Shown here: positions 35,167 through 44,973 of the stretch, piece by piece | Layout: each line of letters begins with the position of its first letter | Numbering within the stretch: the first letter of the stretch is position 1 | Assembly (NCBI GenBank): GCA_964387795.1 | Contig: CAYLYP010000020.1 | Location: forward strand, 1-46,704 | Direction of reading: 5' to 3' | DNA: 46,704 bases | DNA from: CAYLYP01 sp964387795 | GTDB taxonomy: Bacteria > Bacteroidota > Bacteroidia > Bacteroidales > UBA7960 | Position numbers and translations under genes: made by a program | The notes under the pieces: model-generated | The model's input: only the letters and a program-made list of their open reading frames with translations | Database searches by the model: none | Told to the model about the DNA's origin: nothing

Positions 35167-36090
35167 ATGGAAAGCTATCATTTTGAATACATGACCGGGA
35201 AATCCGTATTTTTAAGGATATGGCTACCAGAGGGCAATCGAAATCTCAAAGGTGTAATATTAATGTTACATGGCATGGCTGAGCATGGTGCAAGATATGA
35301 TTGGATGGCCAAAATGATGAACGACAAAGGTTATGGGTTTTATCTGGCCGATCACCCGGGTCATGGCGACAGCATAGGTCAAGACAGGCCTTTAGCACAT
35401 ATTGATGGTTTTGAAGGTTGGAAAGAGATGTGCATGATTACCAGCAAACTCATCGGGCATATTGAGCAACAGCATCAAGGGACTCAGCTTATCCTGTATG
35501 GTCATAGTATGGGCTCATTGCTTGCCCGATTGTTTATCCATTATAATCCCAGCTCCCCCACTAAAATTATTCTTACCGGAACCCCCTATCAGGATTCCTT
35601 AACCCTAAAAATGTCACTTGCCCTTGTAAAATTGTTAAGTTTGTTTAATGGCCCATACAAAATCCACAAAGGTTTTAACAAGATTTTTTCAACAACATTA
35701 AGCGGCAAATTCAAGAATGACCCTCCATTTAGCTGGCTTTCAACAGATAGTAAACTTGTAGAAAAATATGTAAATGACCCAAAATGTGGCTTCGACTGTT
35801 CACTTGGGTTCTTTGAAGGCCTGATTAAAGCAAATTTGGAGCTGATAAGAATAGAAAACAAAGAATTGCCAGAGCAAAAAAAACACTTTTTCATAGTATC
35901 CGGAGCAGAAGACCCTGTTACCCATTATGGAAAATCACTTGAACAGGTATCAGGACGGTATAAGAAAAAAAATGTGCTTTCGATAGAAACATGGAAAGTT
36001 GACAATGCAAGACATGAGGTCCATAATGAACCAGAGTGGAAGGATGAACTGGTAAAAAGGGTATCTGATTGGTTGGAAAAATACAGCTAA
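35167..36090 (+). CDS. alpha/beta hydrolase, monoacylglycerol-lipase-like (Hydrolase_4)
   Basis: A 307-residue cytoplasmic serine hydrolase, probably a lipase or esterase of the monoacylglycerol lipase/lysophospholipase type. MLHGMAEHGARYDWMA (33-48) is the oxyanion-region HGxxEH motif of this group, and ADHPGHGDS (61-69) follows. The nucleophile is Ser114 in YGHSMGSLLA; the acid is Asp249 in VSGAEDPV and the base His283 in ARHEVHNE, so the triad is complete. A lid-like helical insert covers about residues 145-225. There is no signal peptide. It stands alone; the LRR gene 96 bases downstream is on the same strand but has no obvious link. Confidence 0.9.
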   Translation: MESYHFEYMTGKSVFLRIWLPEGNRNLKGVILMLHGMAEHGARYDWMAKMMNDKGYGFYLADHPGHGDSIGQDRPLAHIDGFEGWKEMCMITSKLIGHIEQQHQGTQLILYGHSMGSLLARLFIHYNPSSPTKIILTGTPYQDSLTLKMSLALVKLLSLFNGPYKIHKGFNKIFSTTLSGKFKNDPPFSWLSTDSKLVEKYVNDPKCGFDCSLGFFEGLIKANLELIRIENKELPEQKKHFFIVSGAEDPVTHYGKSLEQVSGRYKKKNVLSIETWKVDNARHEVHNEPEWKDELVKRVSDWLEKYS

Positions 36091-36186
36091 AGCGATTTTT
36101 TGGTTACACTCCATGATTTACATATTACGCGTACATTTTTAACATAAAAAAATAGCTACTTTTACTTCAAACAACACCCCTGAGGC

Positions 36187-37110
36187 ATGGAAAAAGACGA
36201 ATTATTGGAAATTATTGAATTGGCAAGGGAACAAAAAGTCAGGAAACTGAGTTTGGCCAATAGAGGTATTACAGAATTACCGTCTGAAATACACAAGCTT
36301 ATTCATTTGCAAAAGCTTGATTTATCCTATAACGCTATTGTTGAATTGCCTGATGATTTTTGCAGGCTGACAAATTTAAGAAGCCTTTATCTGAACCATA
36401 ATGAGATGGTGAGGCTCCCCGATCGGTTTGGGAACCTTAAAAACCTGCAGATTTTAGACCTGAGCAACAATCAACTGGAAACACTGCCTGGTAGTATTGG
36501 GGCTTTGGTTGAGCTTTCACAACTTGATTTAGGCTATAACAAAATCAAAAAGCTGCCCCTGGAGTTTATTAACCTGACATCCTTAAAAAAACTTTTCCTT
36601 GAAAATAACCCCTGCGAATTTCCACCCGAAAAAGTCCTTAAAAGAGGATTATATGCAACAATGCATTATCTTTTTGGTGAGTTAAGGAAAAAAGATGCAG
36701 CTAAAGTGATAATGCAGGTTTATAATATGCCAAGGGATATTATAACCCCATTTACTCAATATATTAACTGTTTTAATGATTTGATTTCAACAGCCAACGA
36801 CACTTCCATTGATTTTGAAGTTAAGTTTATTAAACAGGATTTTACGGCTGAACTGGAATTTAACCTCGAAGTTGAGAGCTACCTTAATGAATTTCTTGAG
36901 TTTTTAAAAAGCAATATCTCATCCAAGAATTTCAAAAAAGAAGGGGGAAAGGCATCAAATATTGTTGAATATCAAATTATTGAACTCAGGAGCCAACTCC
37001 AGGGCCTGAATAGCTCTCTCTCTGAAAAGATGAATGAAATAAAACAGCTCCAGCTTCAGATTGCCAAGCTGACAGACATAATCGGTAATAAAGAAAAAAC
37101 TAAGGAATAA
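36187..37110 (+). CDS. leucine-rich repeat protein with conserved C-terminal domain and coiled coil
   Basis: A 307-residue cytoplasmic protein. Residues about 16-155 hold six 23-residue leucine-rich repeats of the LxxLxxLDLSxNxIxxLPxx type, common in intracellular bacterial LRR and Roco-like proteins. They end in a capping segment LENNPCEFPPEKVLKRG and GLYATMHYL. No GTPase (Roc/COR) or kinase domain follows. Residues 165-250 form a domain I do not recognise; IDFEVKFIKQDFTAELEFNL suggests beta-rich secondary structure. The last 45 residues (260-304) are a Leu/Gln-rich coiled coil. There is no secretion signal. I infer a protein-interaction scaffold. It is convergent with the outer-membrane protein gene. 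Confidence 0.85.
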   Translation: MEKDELLEIIELAREQKVRKLSLANRGITELPSEIHKLIHLQKLDLSYNAIVELPDDFCRLTNLRSLYLNHNEMVRLPDRFGNLKNLQILDLSNNQLETLPGSIGALVELSQLDLGYNKIKKLPLEFINLTSLKKLFLENNPCEFPPEKVLKRGLYATMHYLFGELRKKDAAKVIMQVYNMPRDIITPFTQYINCFNDLISTANDTSIDFEVKFIKQDFTAELEFNLEVESYLNEFLEFLKSNISSKNFKKEGGKASNIVEYQIIELRSQLQGLNSSLSEKMNEIKQLQLQIAKLTDIIGNKEKTKE

Positions 37111-37162
37111 GTTTTGTACGCTAACTACCATCTGTCATCAGTGCTTGATTGACAAATCCGGC

Positions 37163-38890
37163 TTAGAAATAATTCTTTAATCCAAAGTGGATCCCTGATT
37201 GTCTGATTGCCTCATTGTGCCATTCATAAAATCCCAGGGCATAATAAAAATTAAGGATACCTGCCCTGGTGCTTAATACTATTCCTGCGGATAAACCATA
37301 GGGAAAGAATTTTTTATAATTCCCTGTTTGTTTGGATTCCAGCCAGCCCCCATTAGCCGAAATGGCCAGGTAAGTATTGTTTTCGATAAAAAAACGATAT
37401 TCGGCAAGGCAGTTAAAATAAGCAGAAGCCAAAAGGGATTCTTCATGAAACCCCCTAAAATTATTTAAACCTCCAAGCCTATATAGCTCATTGGGATAGA
37501 GATTTTTGCCCGACAGCATAGATGAAACCAATTGAAAGCTACAACTTGACCTATTGGAAAAGGGGAAGTTTTTCAGAAGTGACATTTCAATGAAATACTG
37601 GTTCTTTTTAAGTTTTTGCCCTTCATCACCAAGAGTGTTGTTGTTTTTATAGGAGCTGGTGCCCAGACCAAAGCTTAATCCCAGCATATACCCATCTTTT
37701 GGGGATGGCAAAAAGACATCAGACAAACAACTTAGTTTTAGGCCGGTAAACTTTTTATTAAAACCAATTAATACACTATCACTTGCTATTACATCATTGT
37801 TCAGGCCAAGAACATTGCTATTTGAAAAGCTAATAAAAAGCCCTATAATGATCCCTTTTTTCAACATGCTGTTTAATTCCCAGCGATGTTTGAAATTCAA
37901 ATAAAATGTGTCGTTTTTAAATAGCTCAATATCTGCATTTATACCTAAAGGAGAGCCAAATAAAAAAGGATAGGAAGCATTGACAAATAGTCTTTGTATC
38001 CCTGAAGAAGGCCTGGCCCACTGTATATGGATATTTTCGCCCTGTTGAAACCCATTCACCAATGATAACTGAAGCTGCCCTGCTACCTGCAATTTTTCAT
38101 TTGTTTTTTGTGTAGGCAATATTCCAAGTATCCCATCAAAACTGCTCACTTTTACTTTTTCAAGATAAAGATTCAGGATTGCCTGTCCATTATAAAAGCT
38201 CAGGCTTGCTTCTTTTGTCTGTTTAACAAAAGATAGTTTTGATATTTGGTTTATCAGACTTATTACTTTATCCTCGTTATAAGCTTCTCCCGGGAAATAT
38301 GATGACAAATGATAAAGATATGCACTACGGATAATTGACGGGTTGTCAATAACTAAAGGGGCAAAGGTATAATACTGGCCTGGTTGGGGAACAATAGTGG
38401 CATTTATTTCGCCATCCTGATAATCATCGATTTGAAGTTTTATATATGCAAAAGGATGGCCTGTCTGATGATAATAATTTTCGAGTTTATCAAACAAAGC
38501 AATTATATCCTTCATGCCGAGTGTTTGGCTAAAGGTATCAGGAGATAAGCCTGAGTGGCCCCAGAAGTCAATGGGAATCTGATTGATTGAGATTTTTGCA
38601 AAATGGATTTCAGGTCCTGCATAAAGCCAAACACCCGGATTATCATTGCTAAGCGAAACTGAATCAATAGAAAAAGCCAGATAACCGGCATCTCTAAAAT
38701 CATTAGCAATTTGTTTTTTCCATTGTTCCCAATCATCAAATGAATTTGTTAGCCCGGGCGGGTCACAACAAAGATGTTTTTCAGGAATACGGTCTTTCCA
38801 ATGAACAATGGTGTTTTGGCCAAAAGAATAATTTGTGGCAATCATCCAGAAAGCAAAACTTCCCCTTAAAATCCATTGAAGCATATTCAT
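37163..38890 (-). CDS. outer-membrane BamA/TamA-like (POTRA plus beta-barrel) protein
   Basis: A 575-residue outer-membrane protein of the Omp85/two-partner-translocator superfamily. A signal peptide (MNMLQWILRGSFAFWMIATN, cleaved after about FG-Q) is followed by POTRA-like modules. One is recognisable around residues 115-165 (LFDKLENYYHQTGHPFAYIK) and another near 190-250. A ~320-residue C-terminal barrel with alternating strands follows. The conserved loop-6 motif appears as FRGF at 478-481 (LRGF/VRGF in relatives), and the protein ends in aromatic Phe, as barrels do. It is shorter than BamA, so it is more likely a TamA-like or specialised export pore. It is the last gene after mpl and ung, with a 10-base gap. 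Confidence 0.82.
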   Translation of the reverse strand: MNMLQWILRGSFAFWMIATNYSFGQNTIVHWKDRIPEKHLCCDPPGLTNSFDDWEQWKKQIANDFRDAGYLAFSIDSVSLSNDNPGVWLYAGPEIHFAKISINQIPIDFWGHSGLSPDTFSQTLGMKDIIALFDKLENYYHQTGHPFAYIKLQIDDYQDGEINATIVPQPGQYYTFAPLVIDNPSIIRSAYLYHLSSYFPGEAYNEDKVISLINQISKLSFVKQTKEASLSFYNGQAILNLYLEKVKVSSFDGILGILPTQKTNEKLQVAGQLQLSLVNGFQQGENIHIQWARPSSGIQRLFVNASYPFLFGSPLGINADIELFKNDTFYLNFKHRWELNSMLKKGIIIGLFISFSNSNVLGLNNDVIASDSVLIGFNKKFTGLKLSCLSDVFLPSPKDGYMLGLSFGLGTSSYKNNNTLGDEGQKLKKNQYFIEMSLLKNFPFSNRSSCSFQLVSSMLSGKNLYPNELYRLGGLNNFRGFHEESLLASAYFNCLAEYRFFIENNTYLAISANGGWLESKQTGNYKKFFPYGLSAGIVLSTRAGILNFYYALGFYEWHNEAIRQSGIHFGLKNYF

Positions 38891-38900
38891 CCATAAACAA

Positions 38901-39596
38901 TTATTCCAGGTTCCAATTTATAGGTTCAAGACCCTGACTGACAAGTATTTCGTTAGTTTTTGAAAAATGCCTGCATCCCAAAAAACCCCTGTTTGCAGAA
39001 AGTGGACTTGGATGGACTGTTTTAAGCACAAAATGTTTTGAAGTATCAATCAAAGCTTCCTTTGCCTGAGCATAATTTCCCCAAAGCAAAAACACAATTC
39101 CCGAACGCTGTGCGCTAAGCGACTTTATTACAGAATCCGTAAATTGTTCCCAGCCTTGCTTTTGGTGCGAACTGGCTTCATTGGCCCTGACAGTAAGTAT
39201 TGCATTAAGCAACAATACACCCTGCCTGGCCCAGCTTTCAAGATTGCCATGCGTTGGTCTGCTCATTCCAACATCTGTTCCTAATTCTTTAAAAATATTG
39301 ACAAGCGAAGGAGGAGGCGCTATGCCCTGGGGCACAGAAAAGCATAATCCATGAGCCTGACCCGGGCCATGATAAGGGTCTTGACCAAGAATAACAACCT
39401 TCACATTTTCAAATGGAGTAAGGTCGAAAGCTGCAAATATCCTTGATCCGGGAGGATAAACCGTGTTTTTTTGTTTTTCCTCAACCAGAAACCTCTTTAA
39501 TTGGGCAAAATAAGGAGCAGAAAACTCAGGTTCCAATACTCTTTTCCAACTTTCACCAATTTTGGGAGAAATTGATTGTGCTTGTTCTGTCATCAT
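38901..39596 (-). CDS. ung: uracil-DNA glycosylase, family 1
   Basis: Ung removes uracil from DNA as the first step of base excision repair. The 231-residue protein has the family-1 signatures GQDPYHG (71-77, catalytic Asp73), GLCFSVP, LLLNAILTVR and the DNA-intercalation loop HPSPLSA (195-201, His195). Length is standard. Met2 is an alternative start. It lies between mpl (5 bases upstream) and the outer-membrane protein gene (10 bases downstream), so the three are almost surely co-transcribed. Confidence 0.97.
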   Translation of the reverse strand: MMTEQAQSISPKIGESWKRVLEPEFSAPYFAQLKRFLVEEKQKNTVYPPGSRIFAAFDLTPFENVKVVILGQDPYHGPGQAHGLCFSVPQGIAPPPSLVNIFKELGTDVGMSRPTHGNLESWARQGVLLLNAILTVRANEASSHQKQGWEQFTDSVIKSLSAQRSGIVFLLWGNYAQAKEALIDTSKHFVLKTVHPSPLSANRGFLGCRHFSKTNEILVSQGLEPINWNLE

Positions 39597-39601
39597 ATTG
39601 C

Positions 39602-40960
39602 TTATTCACTTATAAGCCTGGTGGCAAATTGTTTCATATCCATTCCGTTAAAATTCCCGGAGCTCATCAAAAGAAAAACAGCGTCCTTTTTGTTTTCTTC
39701 ATGAATCCTGATTTTAAGCTTTTCCACATCATCAAATACTTCAACATTTTCTCCAAAGCATTTATAAATATAACCTTTATCCAGGTCAGGAAGTTTTTTC
39801 ATTTGAAGTGCATGAGGATTAAAATAAACAAAAGCCACAGAAGCCCCATTCATAGTATCCTTATATTGCGGGATGAAGTCCATATTGAGGCTGCTAAAGG
39901 TATGAAGTTCAAGAACAGCAATGGTATGGTTATTTTGATATTGTTCAGTCAAAGCCTGAACAGTAGCCTTTACTTTGGAAGGAGAATGGGCAAAGTCACG
40001 AAAGACTTTTTTATTTTTGTTTTCAGCAATCAGCTCAAGCCTATTAGCGGCACCTTTAAAAGAGGCCGCAGCAGAATGCATTGTATCATCATCAAGGCCA
40101 ATGAGCCTACACACATTAAAGGCCGCCATAAGGTTCAACAAATTGTGCCTTCCAAAGATTTTCAAAGGTGTTTCGCGCCCTGAACAGCATAAAAAAGTCT
40201 TACCATTATCGAGTTTAAACTCAGGAAGGATATATGGGACGCAATGAATTGATTTTGGTGCCCTGGCAGCTAATGAAGTCAGATGGGGATCTTCAGCAGT
40301 GTAAAAGAGTGTCCCGTTATTTTCGATAAGCCCGATAAAAGTGCGGAATTGGTCAAGATAGAAATCAAAATCGGGGAAAACATTATAGTGGTCCCATGCA
40401 ATCCCGCTGAGAACGGCAATATGAGGTTTATACAAGTGAAATTTTGGGCGGGGGTCAATAGGCGAAGTAAGATATTCATCCCCTTCAATGACCATATATT
40501 TGGCATCTTCAGAAAGCTTCACCATAACATCAAAACCTTCAATCTGTGCTCCCACCATAAAATCTGTTTTTATCCCGGCCTCTTTAAGGATATGAAGTAT
40601 CATTGAGGTAATAGTAGTCTTTCCATGGCTTCCCCCGATAACAATACGAGTTTTATTTTTAGATTGTTCGTAAAGAAATTCGGGGTATGAAAAGATTTTC
40701 AAGCCCAGTTCCTTTGCGCGTAACAACTCAGGATTATCAGCCCGGGCATGCATTCCTAAAATAACTGCATCAATGTCATTAGTAATCTTTTCGGGGAACC
40801 AACCAAATTGATCAGGTAAAAGCCCTGCCCTTTCAAGTCGGCCTTTAGATGGCTCAAAAATCTCATCATCAGAGCCGCTAATAATATAATCTTTTTGATG
40901 AAGGGCCAATGCCAGGTTGTGCATAGCACTCCCCCCTATTGCTATAAAATGGACGCGCAT
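39602..40960 (-). CDS. mpl: UDP-N-acetylmuramate:L-alanyl-gamma-D-glutamyl-meso-diaminopimelate ligase (Mpl)
   Basis: Mpl reattaches recycled murein tripeptide to UDP-MurNAc for peptidoglycan recycling in the cytoplasm. The 452-residue Mur-ligase protein starts with the Rossmann motif MRVHFIAIGGSAMHNLALAL. Its ATP loop is VIGGSHGKTTITSM (107-120), and the middle domain has EGDEYLTSPIDPRPKF, in which the Mpl-type SPIDPRPKF segment separates it from MurC. The C-terminal domain contains DFAHSPSKVKATV and ELHTFSSLN. Length is normal. It is first of the mpl-ung-outer-membrane-protein unit and divergent from the MBL-fold gene, with starts 121 bases apart. Confidence 0.93.
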   Translation of the reverse strand: MRVHFIAIGGSAMHNLALALHQKDYIISGSDDEIFEPSKGRLERAGLLPDQFGWFPEKITNDIDAVILGMHARADNPELLRAKELGLKIFSYPEFLYEQSKNKTRIVIGGSHGKTTITSMILHILKEAGIKTDFMVGAQIEGFDVMVKLSEDAKYMVIEGDEYLTSPIDPRPKFHLYKPHIAVLSGIAWDHYNVFPDFDFYLDQFRTFIGLIENNGTLFYTAEDPHLTSLAARAPKSIHCVPYILPEFKLDNGKTFLCCSGRETPLKIFGRHNLLNLMAAFNVCRLIGLDDDTMHSAAASFKGAANRLELIAENKNKKVFRDFAHSPSKVKATVQALTEQYQNNHTIAVLELHTFSSLNMDFIPQYKDTMNGASVAFVYFNPHALQMKKLPDLDKGYIYKCFGENVEVFDDVEKLKIRIHEENKKDAVFLLMSSGNFNGMDMKQFATRLISE

Positions 40961-41080
40961 AATTTCATTGTTTTATCATTTCAAAAATACAAAAATAATA
41001 AAGCCAACGGCAGAACAAAATTGGCTGTAATAATGGATTTTTTTGTAGTTTTAATTATTGAACAAAAACAAAATAAAAAA

Positions 41081-41920
41081 ATGGTAAAACTCACACCCCT
41101 GTATGCTGAGAATTTTAAAATGGATGGAGGTGCATGCTTTGGAGTAGTTCCAAAAACTATTTGGGGCAAAAACGTGCCAAGCGATGCTCAAAACCTCATT
41201 GAGATGTCATCAAGATGTTTGCTTGTAGAAACAAAAGATAAAATTATCCTTATTGATACAGGTATGGGAAACAAACAGAGTGAAAAATTCTACAATAATT
41301 TTCATCTTTTTGGAGGTTCAAATATTGAAAAAGCCATCAAAAAAACAGCCTACAGCAATGACCAGATCACAGATGTAATATTAACGCACCTTCATTTTGA
41401 CCATGTAGGGGGAGCAGTAAAAAAGATGGATGATGGGACATTAAAACCTGCTTTCCCAAATGCCACCTATCATTGTTCAAAATCACAATGGGAATGGGCC
41501 AATAATCCTAATCCCCGTGAAAAAGCCTCTTACTTTCCGGAAAACTTCATCCCATTGTCAGATGCAGGTCAATTGAACCTGATTTTAAAAGAAGGGCCAT
41601 TATCAGATGAAATTGAACTCAGGATTTTTAATGGGCATACCCGAGGGCAGATCGTCCCAATCATCAAATACAAGGACAAGAAAATCGTTTATGCTGCCGA
41701 TTTTATCCCTTCAGTATGGAATATCCCATTGGCTTATGTGACAAGCTTTGACATTGATCCTTTAAGCGCAATGAAAGAAAAAGAATGCTTTTTAAAGGAA
41801 GCCTTTGAGAATAATTATATTTTGTTTTTTGAACATGACTATTATCATGAGTGTTGTACTCTTAAAATGACAGAAAAGGGCATTAAATCAGATGGTTTTT
41901 TCAGGCTGGATGACATATAA
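41081..41920 (+). CDS. metallo-beta-lactamase-fold hydrolase
   Basis: A 279-residue zinc hydrolase of the MBL fold. I use ATG 41081 (MVKLTPLYAENFKMDGG); an earlier in-frame start would run back across the divergent mpl start. The metal motif is THLHFDHVGG (His103, His105, Asp107, His108). FNGHTRGQ and AADFIP supply the later metal ligands, and FEHDYYHE the last His. The length and the MDGGACFGVVPKTIWG opening resemble lactonase/methyl-parathion-hydrolase-like members rather than beta-lactamases or glyoxalase II. There is no signal peptide, so it is probably cytoplasmic. The substrate is unknown; a lactone or ester is the usual guess. Confidence 0.88.
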   Translation: MVKLTPLYAENFKMDGGACFGVVPKTIWGKNVPSDAQNLIEMSSRCLLVETKDKIILIDTGMGNKQSEKFYNNFHLFGGSNIEKAIKKTAYSNDQITDVILTHLHFDHVGGAVKKMDDGTLKPAFPNATYHCSKSQWEWANNPNPREKASYFPENFIPLSDAGQLNLILKEGPLSDEIELRIFNGHTRGQIVPIIKYKDKKIVYAADFIPSVWNIPLAYVTSFDIDPLSAMKEKECFLKEAFENNYILFFEHDYYHECCTLKMTEKGIKSDGFFRLDDI

Positions 41921-42242
41921 CCATGTGATACTCTCATACATAAATGCCTAATAAATGGGATTGCAGTCAATAAGATCGGGCATAATCGTTTATTTCTGCC
42001 AACAACTAAGTCAGGAAATATTTTTTTTATCATAAAACAAAAAAAAGTAAAAATGATTTAATAATTTTATAGTTGTGGATTTTGCGTATAAGAAATCCAA
42101 AACAATTTGCTATTATTGCCCCAAAAACAATAATAAAAAAGGGAAGAAAGAAATAGATGAAAATTGACAAAAGAAAAAACCGGATAACAGTTAAGGATAA
42201 AAGGTTTGGGAGGAACAATATTAAAATACAAATCAGCTCACA
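41921..42242. other. intergenic region, no gene seen
   Basis: About 320 AT-rich bases between the MBL-fold gene and the multi-PAS kinase gene. A hydrophobic minus-strand frame (42030-42218) looks like chance from the T-rich strand. No terminator, RNA gene or clear promoter was found. Confidence 0.55.
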
Positions 42243-44840
42243 ATGAACTTAATATACCTTCTTGAGGACGATAATCAAATAATTAATACACTCAGTGAAT
42301 ATATCAATACTGATACATATAAGATATGCGGAGTTGGCAACCCTAATCCCGGATCAATACGTAATGCAAGATTAAATAATGCGAATCTGATAATATCAAA
42401 TATCAATATCTTAAAGCATTTTGAGTCACCCCTTCATTATGAAAAACTATTTTCACCGCCTTCCCTGCCTATCATTTTTATATCCAGACCAGAAGAATTA
42501 ACAACACTCAGTAGCATTCAGGTCGAAAAATATTTTGGGATAATAAACATCCCTCTTCAGGAACTTCAGGTTAAAAACTGCATCTCATTGGCCCTTCATC
42601 GGATACAGATTGAAAAGAAACTAGAAGAAACTGACGAAAGGTATAAGTTCCTTTTTCAAAAAAATCAAGAGGTAATGCTTTTGATTGACCCCTACTTAGG
42701 GGAGATAATAGATGCCAACCGAAAAGCCTGCAATTTTTTTGGATTAAGCCATGCAGACATTTTATTTAAAAACATTCAGGACTTAACCCCATTGGCAGGG
42801 GATGATTTTCTTGAGCAAATCAGGAATGTCAATAAAGAAAAGGCAAATGAACTGGTTTTTCAACACCTCAGCAGTAAGGGAGAATTGTTAAACATAGAGG
42901 TTTATGCAGATACCATGGTGCTTGATAACCGGAAGATGATTTTTGCGATATTTCATGACATCAGTGAAAAAAGCAAAAACATTGAGTTAGCTGTAAAGCA
43001 GCATGAAATGTTAAGGTCAACAATATCATCAATAGATGATTTGGTATTTGCATTAAACAATGATGCACACTTTATTGAATATTATCAGCCAATAGATTCG
43101 CCACATTTTTCTATTTCTTCAGACCTTTTTATCGGAAAATCTGTTTTTGAAGTAGGCTTTCCGGATGATGTTGCTAAGAAATATGAAGATGCGATAAAAA
43201 AAGTGCGATCAAGCGGCAATACCGAACAAATAGAATATTTTCTGGAAGCGTTTGGTTCAAAGCTTTGGTATAATGCCAGGATTTCACCCCGAAAAAATTC
43301 ATTTAATTCCATTGAAGGAGTAACAGTAGTATGCCGGGATGTAACGAAGCAAAAAAAAGCAGAAGAATCGATTACAAAAGCAAGGGATTTTTATTTAACA
43401 CTGCTAAATGATTTTCCGACGCTAATCTGGAAATCAAATCCATCAAAGAAACTGGATTATTTTAATAAAACATGGATTGATTTTACAGGCAGGACTTTAG
43501 AAGAAGAATTAAAGAAAGACTGGATTGAAAAAATTCATTTTGATGATATCACTGCATTTCTTTCAACATTTCTGGATGCCTATAAAAACAAAAAGTTTTT
43601 TCAAATAGAACACAGGCTTAAACACCATTCGGGAGAGTACCGCTGGATATTTAACCTGGGACGGCCATTTTTCGACCTTGATGGCAACTTTTCAGGTTTT
43701 ATTGGTTCATGTTATGATATCACAGAAAGAAAAAAAGCTGAAGAATTATTAAGGCTTCAAAAAAGTGCAATGGAAAGCGCAATTGAAGGTATTGTGATCT
43801 TAGATGCCAATATTAGCGATTTTCCAATCATATATGCCAACCAGGAGATGGAAAACCTGTTAAAATACCCGGTTCCAAATCTAGTTGGCAAAGATTTTAT
43901 CAGTTTGTTTAACGGCCATTTAGATCCAATCAATGAGGAGAAAATCCGTAAAGCTTTATATTTAAAAACCAGCTTCAGGGGTGAAATAAAAATTCAGGAC
44001 AGCTTAGGCAAGAGCCTGTGGCTCCATGTATTAATATCCCCCGTAGCCGACCAGAAGAAATCTGCAAGTCATTTTGTTTCTTTGGTAAATAATATTACAG
44101 AAAGCAAAGAATCAGAAGAGATGATGAAAGAGAAAAACCGTCAGCTTGAAAAGACAAATGCAGAACTTGACAGATTTGTATATTCCACCTCACATGAATT
44201 ACGTTCGCCCCTGATGTCTGTCCTTGGGTTAATAAGCCTGCTTGAAATGGAATCAGAACCGGATGAACAGAAGAATTATATACAAATGATGAAAGAAAGT
44301 ATCACAAAACTTGATACGATCATTCATGACATCATAGACTACTCCCGAAACAACCGCATGGAGCTTGTGTATGAAGAAATAGATTTAGAAACAATTATCA
44401 ATGAGTCCTTCTATAATTTAAAATATATGGAGGGTTCATCAAGAATACGCTTAAACACAGAAATAAAGGCAAAGTGTCCATTTTTTTCTGATAAAAGACG
44501 TATGACCATACTCATCAACAATTTCATTTCCAATTGCATTAAATACCACAATTATAACCAGCCAGATCCATTTGTGGAGATTTCAATAAAGATTTCCCCG
44601 TTAAATGCAATTATTAGCATTAAAGACAATGGATTAGGGATTGCCGAAAAACATCTTGAAAAGATTTATGATATGTTTTTCAGGGCAACAGAGAAAAGCA
44701 GCGGTTCAGGAATTGGATTATATATTGTAAAGGAGATCGTAGAAAAGCTTACCGGATTAATTGATGTTCAATCAATTGAAGGGAAGGGCACCTTGTTTAC
44801 AGTTGAAATTCCAAATAATATTCCACCGCTTGAAAACTAA
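42243..44840 (+). CDS. multi-PAS histidine kinase with degenerate N-terminal receiver
   Basis: An 865-residue cytoplasmic kinase with no membrane segment. The N-terminal 120 residues have a receiver-like layout (IYLLEDDNQIINTL; acidic residues at 8-10), but Asn53 replaces the phospho-Asp and Ile103 the conserved Lys, so it is a pseudo-receiver. Four PAS domains follow (about 130-245, 252-370, 380-497 and 505-620); the third, with FNKTWIDFTGR, HHSGEYRWI and GSCYDITERKKAE, is the most typical. HisKA has His651 in YSTSHELRSPLMSVLGL, and HATPase_c (about 750-860) carries the N, G1 and G2 boxes. The kinase core is intact. It is followed on the same strand by a single-domain receiver and a NarL-type regulator, which I take as its partners. 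Confidence 0.92.
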   Translation: MNLIYLLEDDNQIINTLSEYINTDTYKICGVGNPNPGSIRNARLNNANLIISNINILKHFESPLHYEKLFSPPSLPIIFISRPEELTTLSSIQVEKYFGIINIPLQELQVKNCISLALHRIQIEKKLEETDERYKFLFQKNQEVMLLIDPYLGEIIDANRKACNFFGLSHADILFKNIQDLTPLAGDDFLEQIRNVNKEKANELVFQHLSSKGELLNIEVYADTMVLDNRKMIFAIFHDISEKSKNIELAVKQHEMLRSTISSIDDLVFALNNDAHFIEYYQPIDSPHFSISSDLFIGKSVFEVGFPDDVAKKYEDAIKKVRSSGNTEQIEYFLEAFGSKLWYNARISPRKNSFNSIEGVTVVCRDVTKQKKAEESITKARDFYLTLLNDFPTLIWKSNPSKKLDYFNKTWIDFTGRTLEEELKKDWIEKIHFDDITAFLSTFLDAYKNKKFFQIEHRLKHHSGEYRWIFNLGRPFFDLDGNFSGFIGSCYDITERKKAEELLRLQKSAMESAIEGIVILDANISDFPIIYANQEMENLLKYPVPNLVGKDFISLFNGHLDPINEEKIRKALYLKTSFRGEIKIQDSLGKSLWLHVLISPVADQKKSASHFVSLVNNITESKESEEMMKEKNRQLEKTNAELDRFVYSTSHELRSPLMSVLGLISLLEMESEPDEQKNYIQMMKESITKLDTIIHDIIDYSRNNRMELVYEEIDLETIINESFYNLKYMEGSSRIRLNTEIKAKCPFFSDKRRMTILINNFISNCIKYHNYNQPDPFVEISIKISPLNAIISIKDNGLGIAEKHLEKIYDMFFRATEKSSGSGIGLYIVKEIVEKLTGLIDVQSIEGKGTLFTVEIPNNIPPLEN

Positions 44841-44903
44841 CAGATAAATTCTTTGAAAAAAAGTCATTTGCATTAAAATGCTTTTTCAAAGCAATTCAAA
44901 AAA

Positions 44904-44934
44904 TTGTTTTTTTCAATTTCAAAACTTAACTTTA
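44904..44934 (+). promoter_or_regulatory. candidate promoter TTG-N20-TAACTTTA upstream of the single-domain receiver
   Basis: A -33 TTG (44904-44906) and a -7 TAACTTTA (44927-44934, one mismatch to TAnnTTTG) are 20 bases apart, close to the Bacteroidota spacing. Transcription would start about 30 bases before the ATG at 44974, so the two regulators could be transcribed apart from the kinase. Confidence 0.5.
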
Positions 44935-44973
44935 CAATAAAAGAAAGAAAACAATCTTAACCCTCTACACACC

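Noticed and set aside
40895..41080. Upstream extension of the MBL-fold gene
   Set aside because: It runs antisense across the start of mpl and does not match the family; ATG 41081 is the natural start.
42030..42218. Hydrophobic 62-residue frame on minus
   Set aside because: The T-rich strand composition explains the hydrophobic residues; no ribosome-binding context, family match or neighbour supports it.
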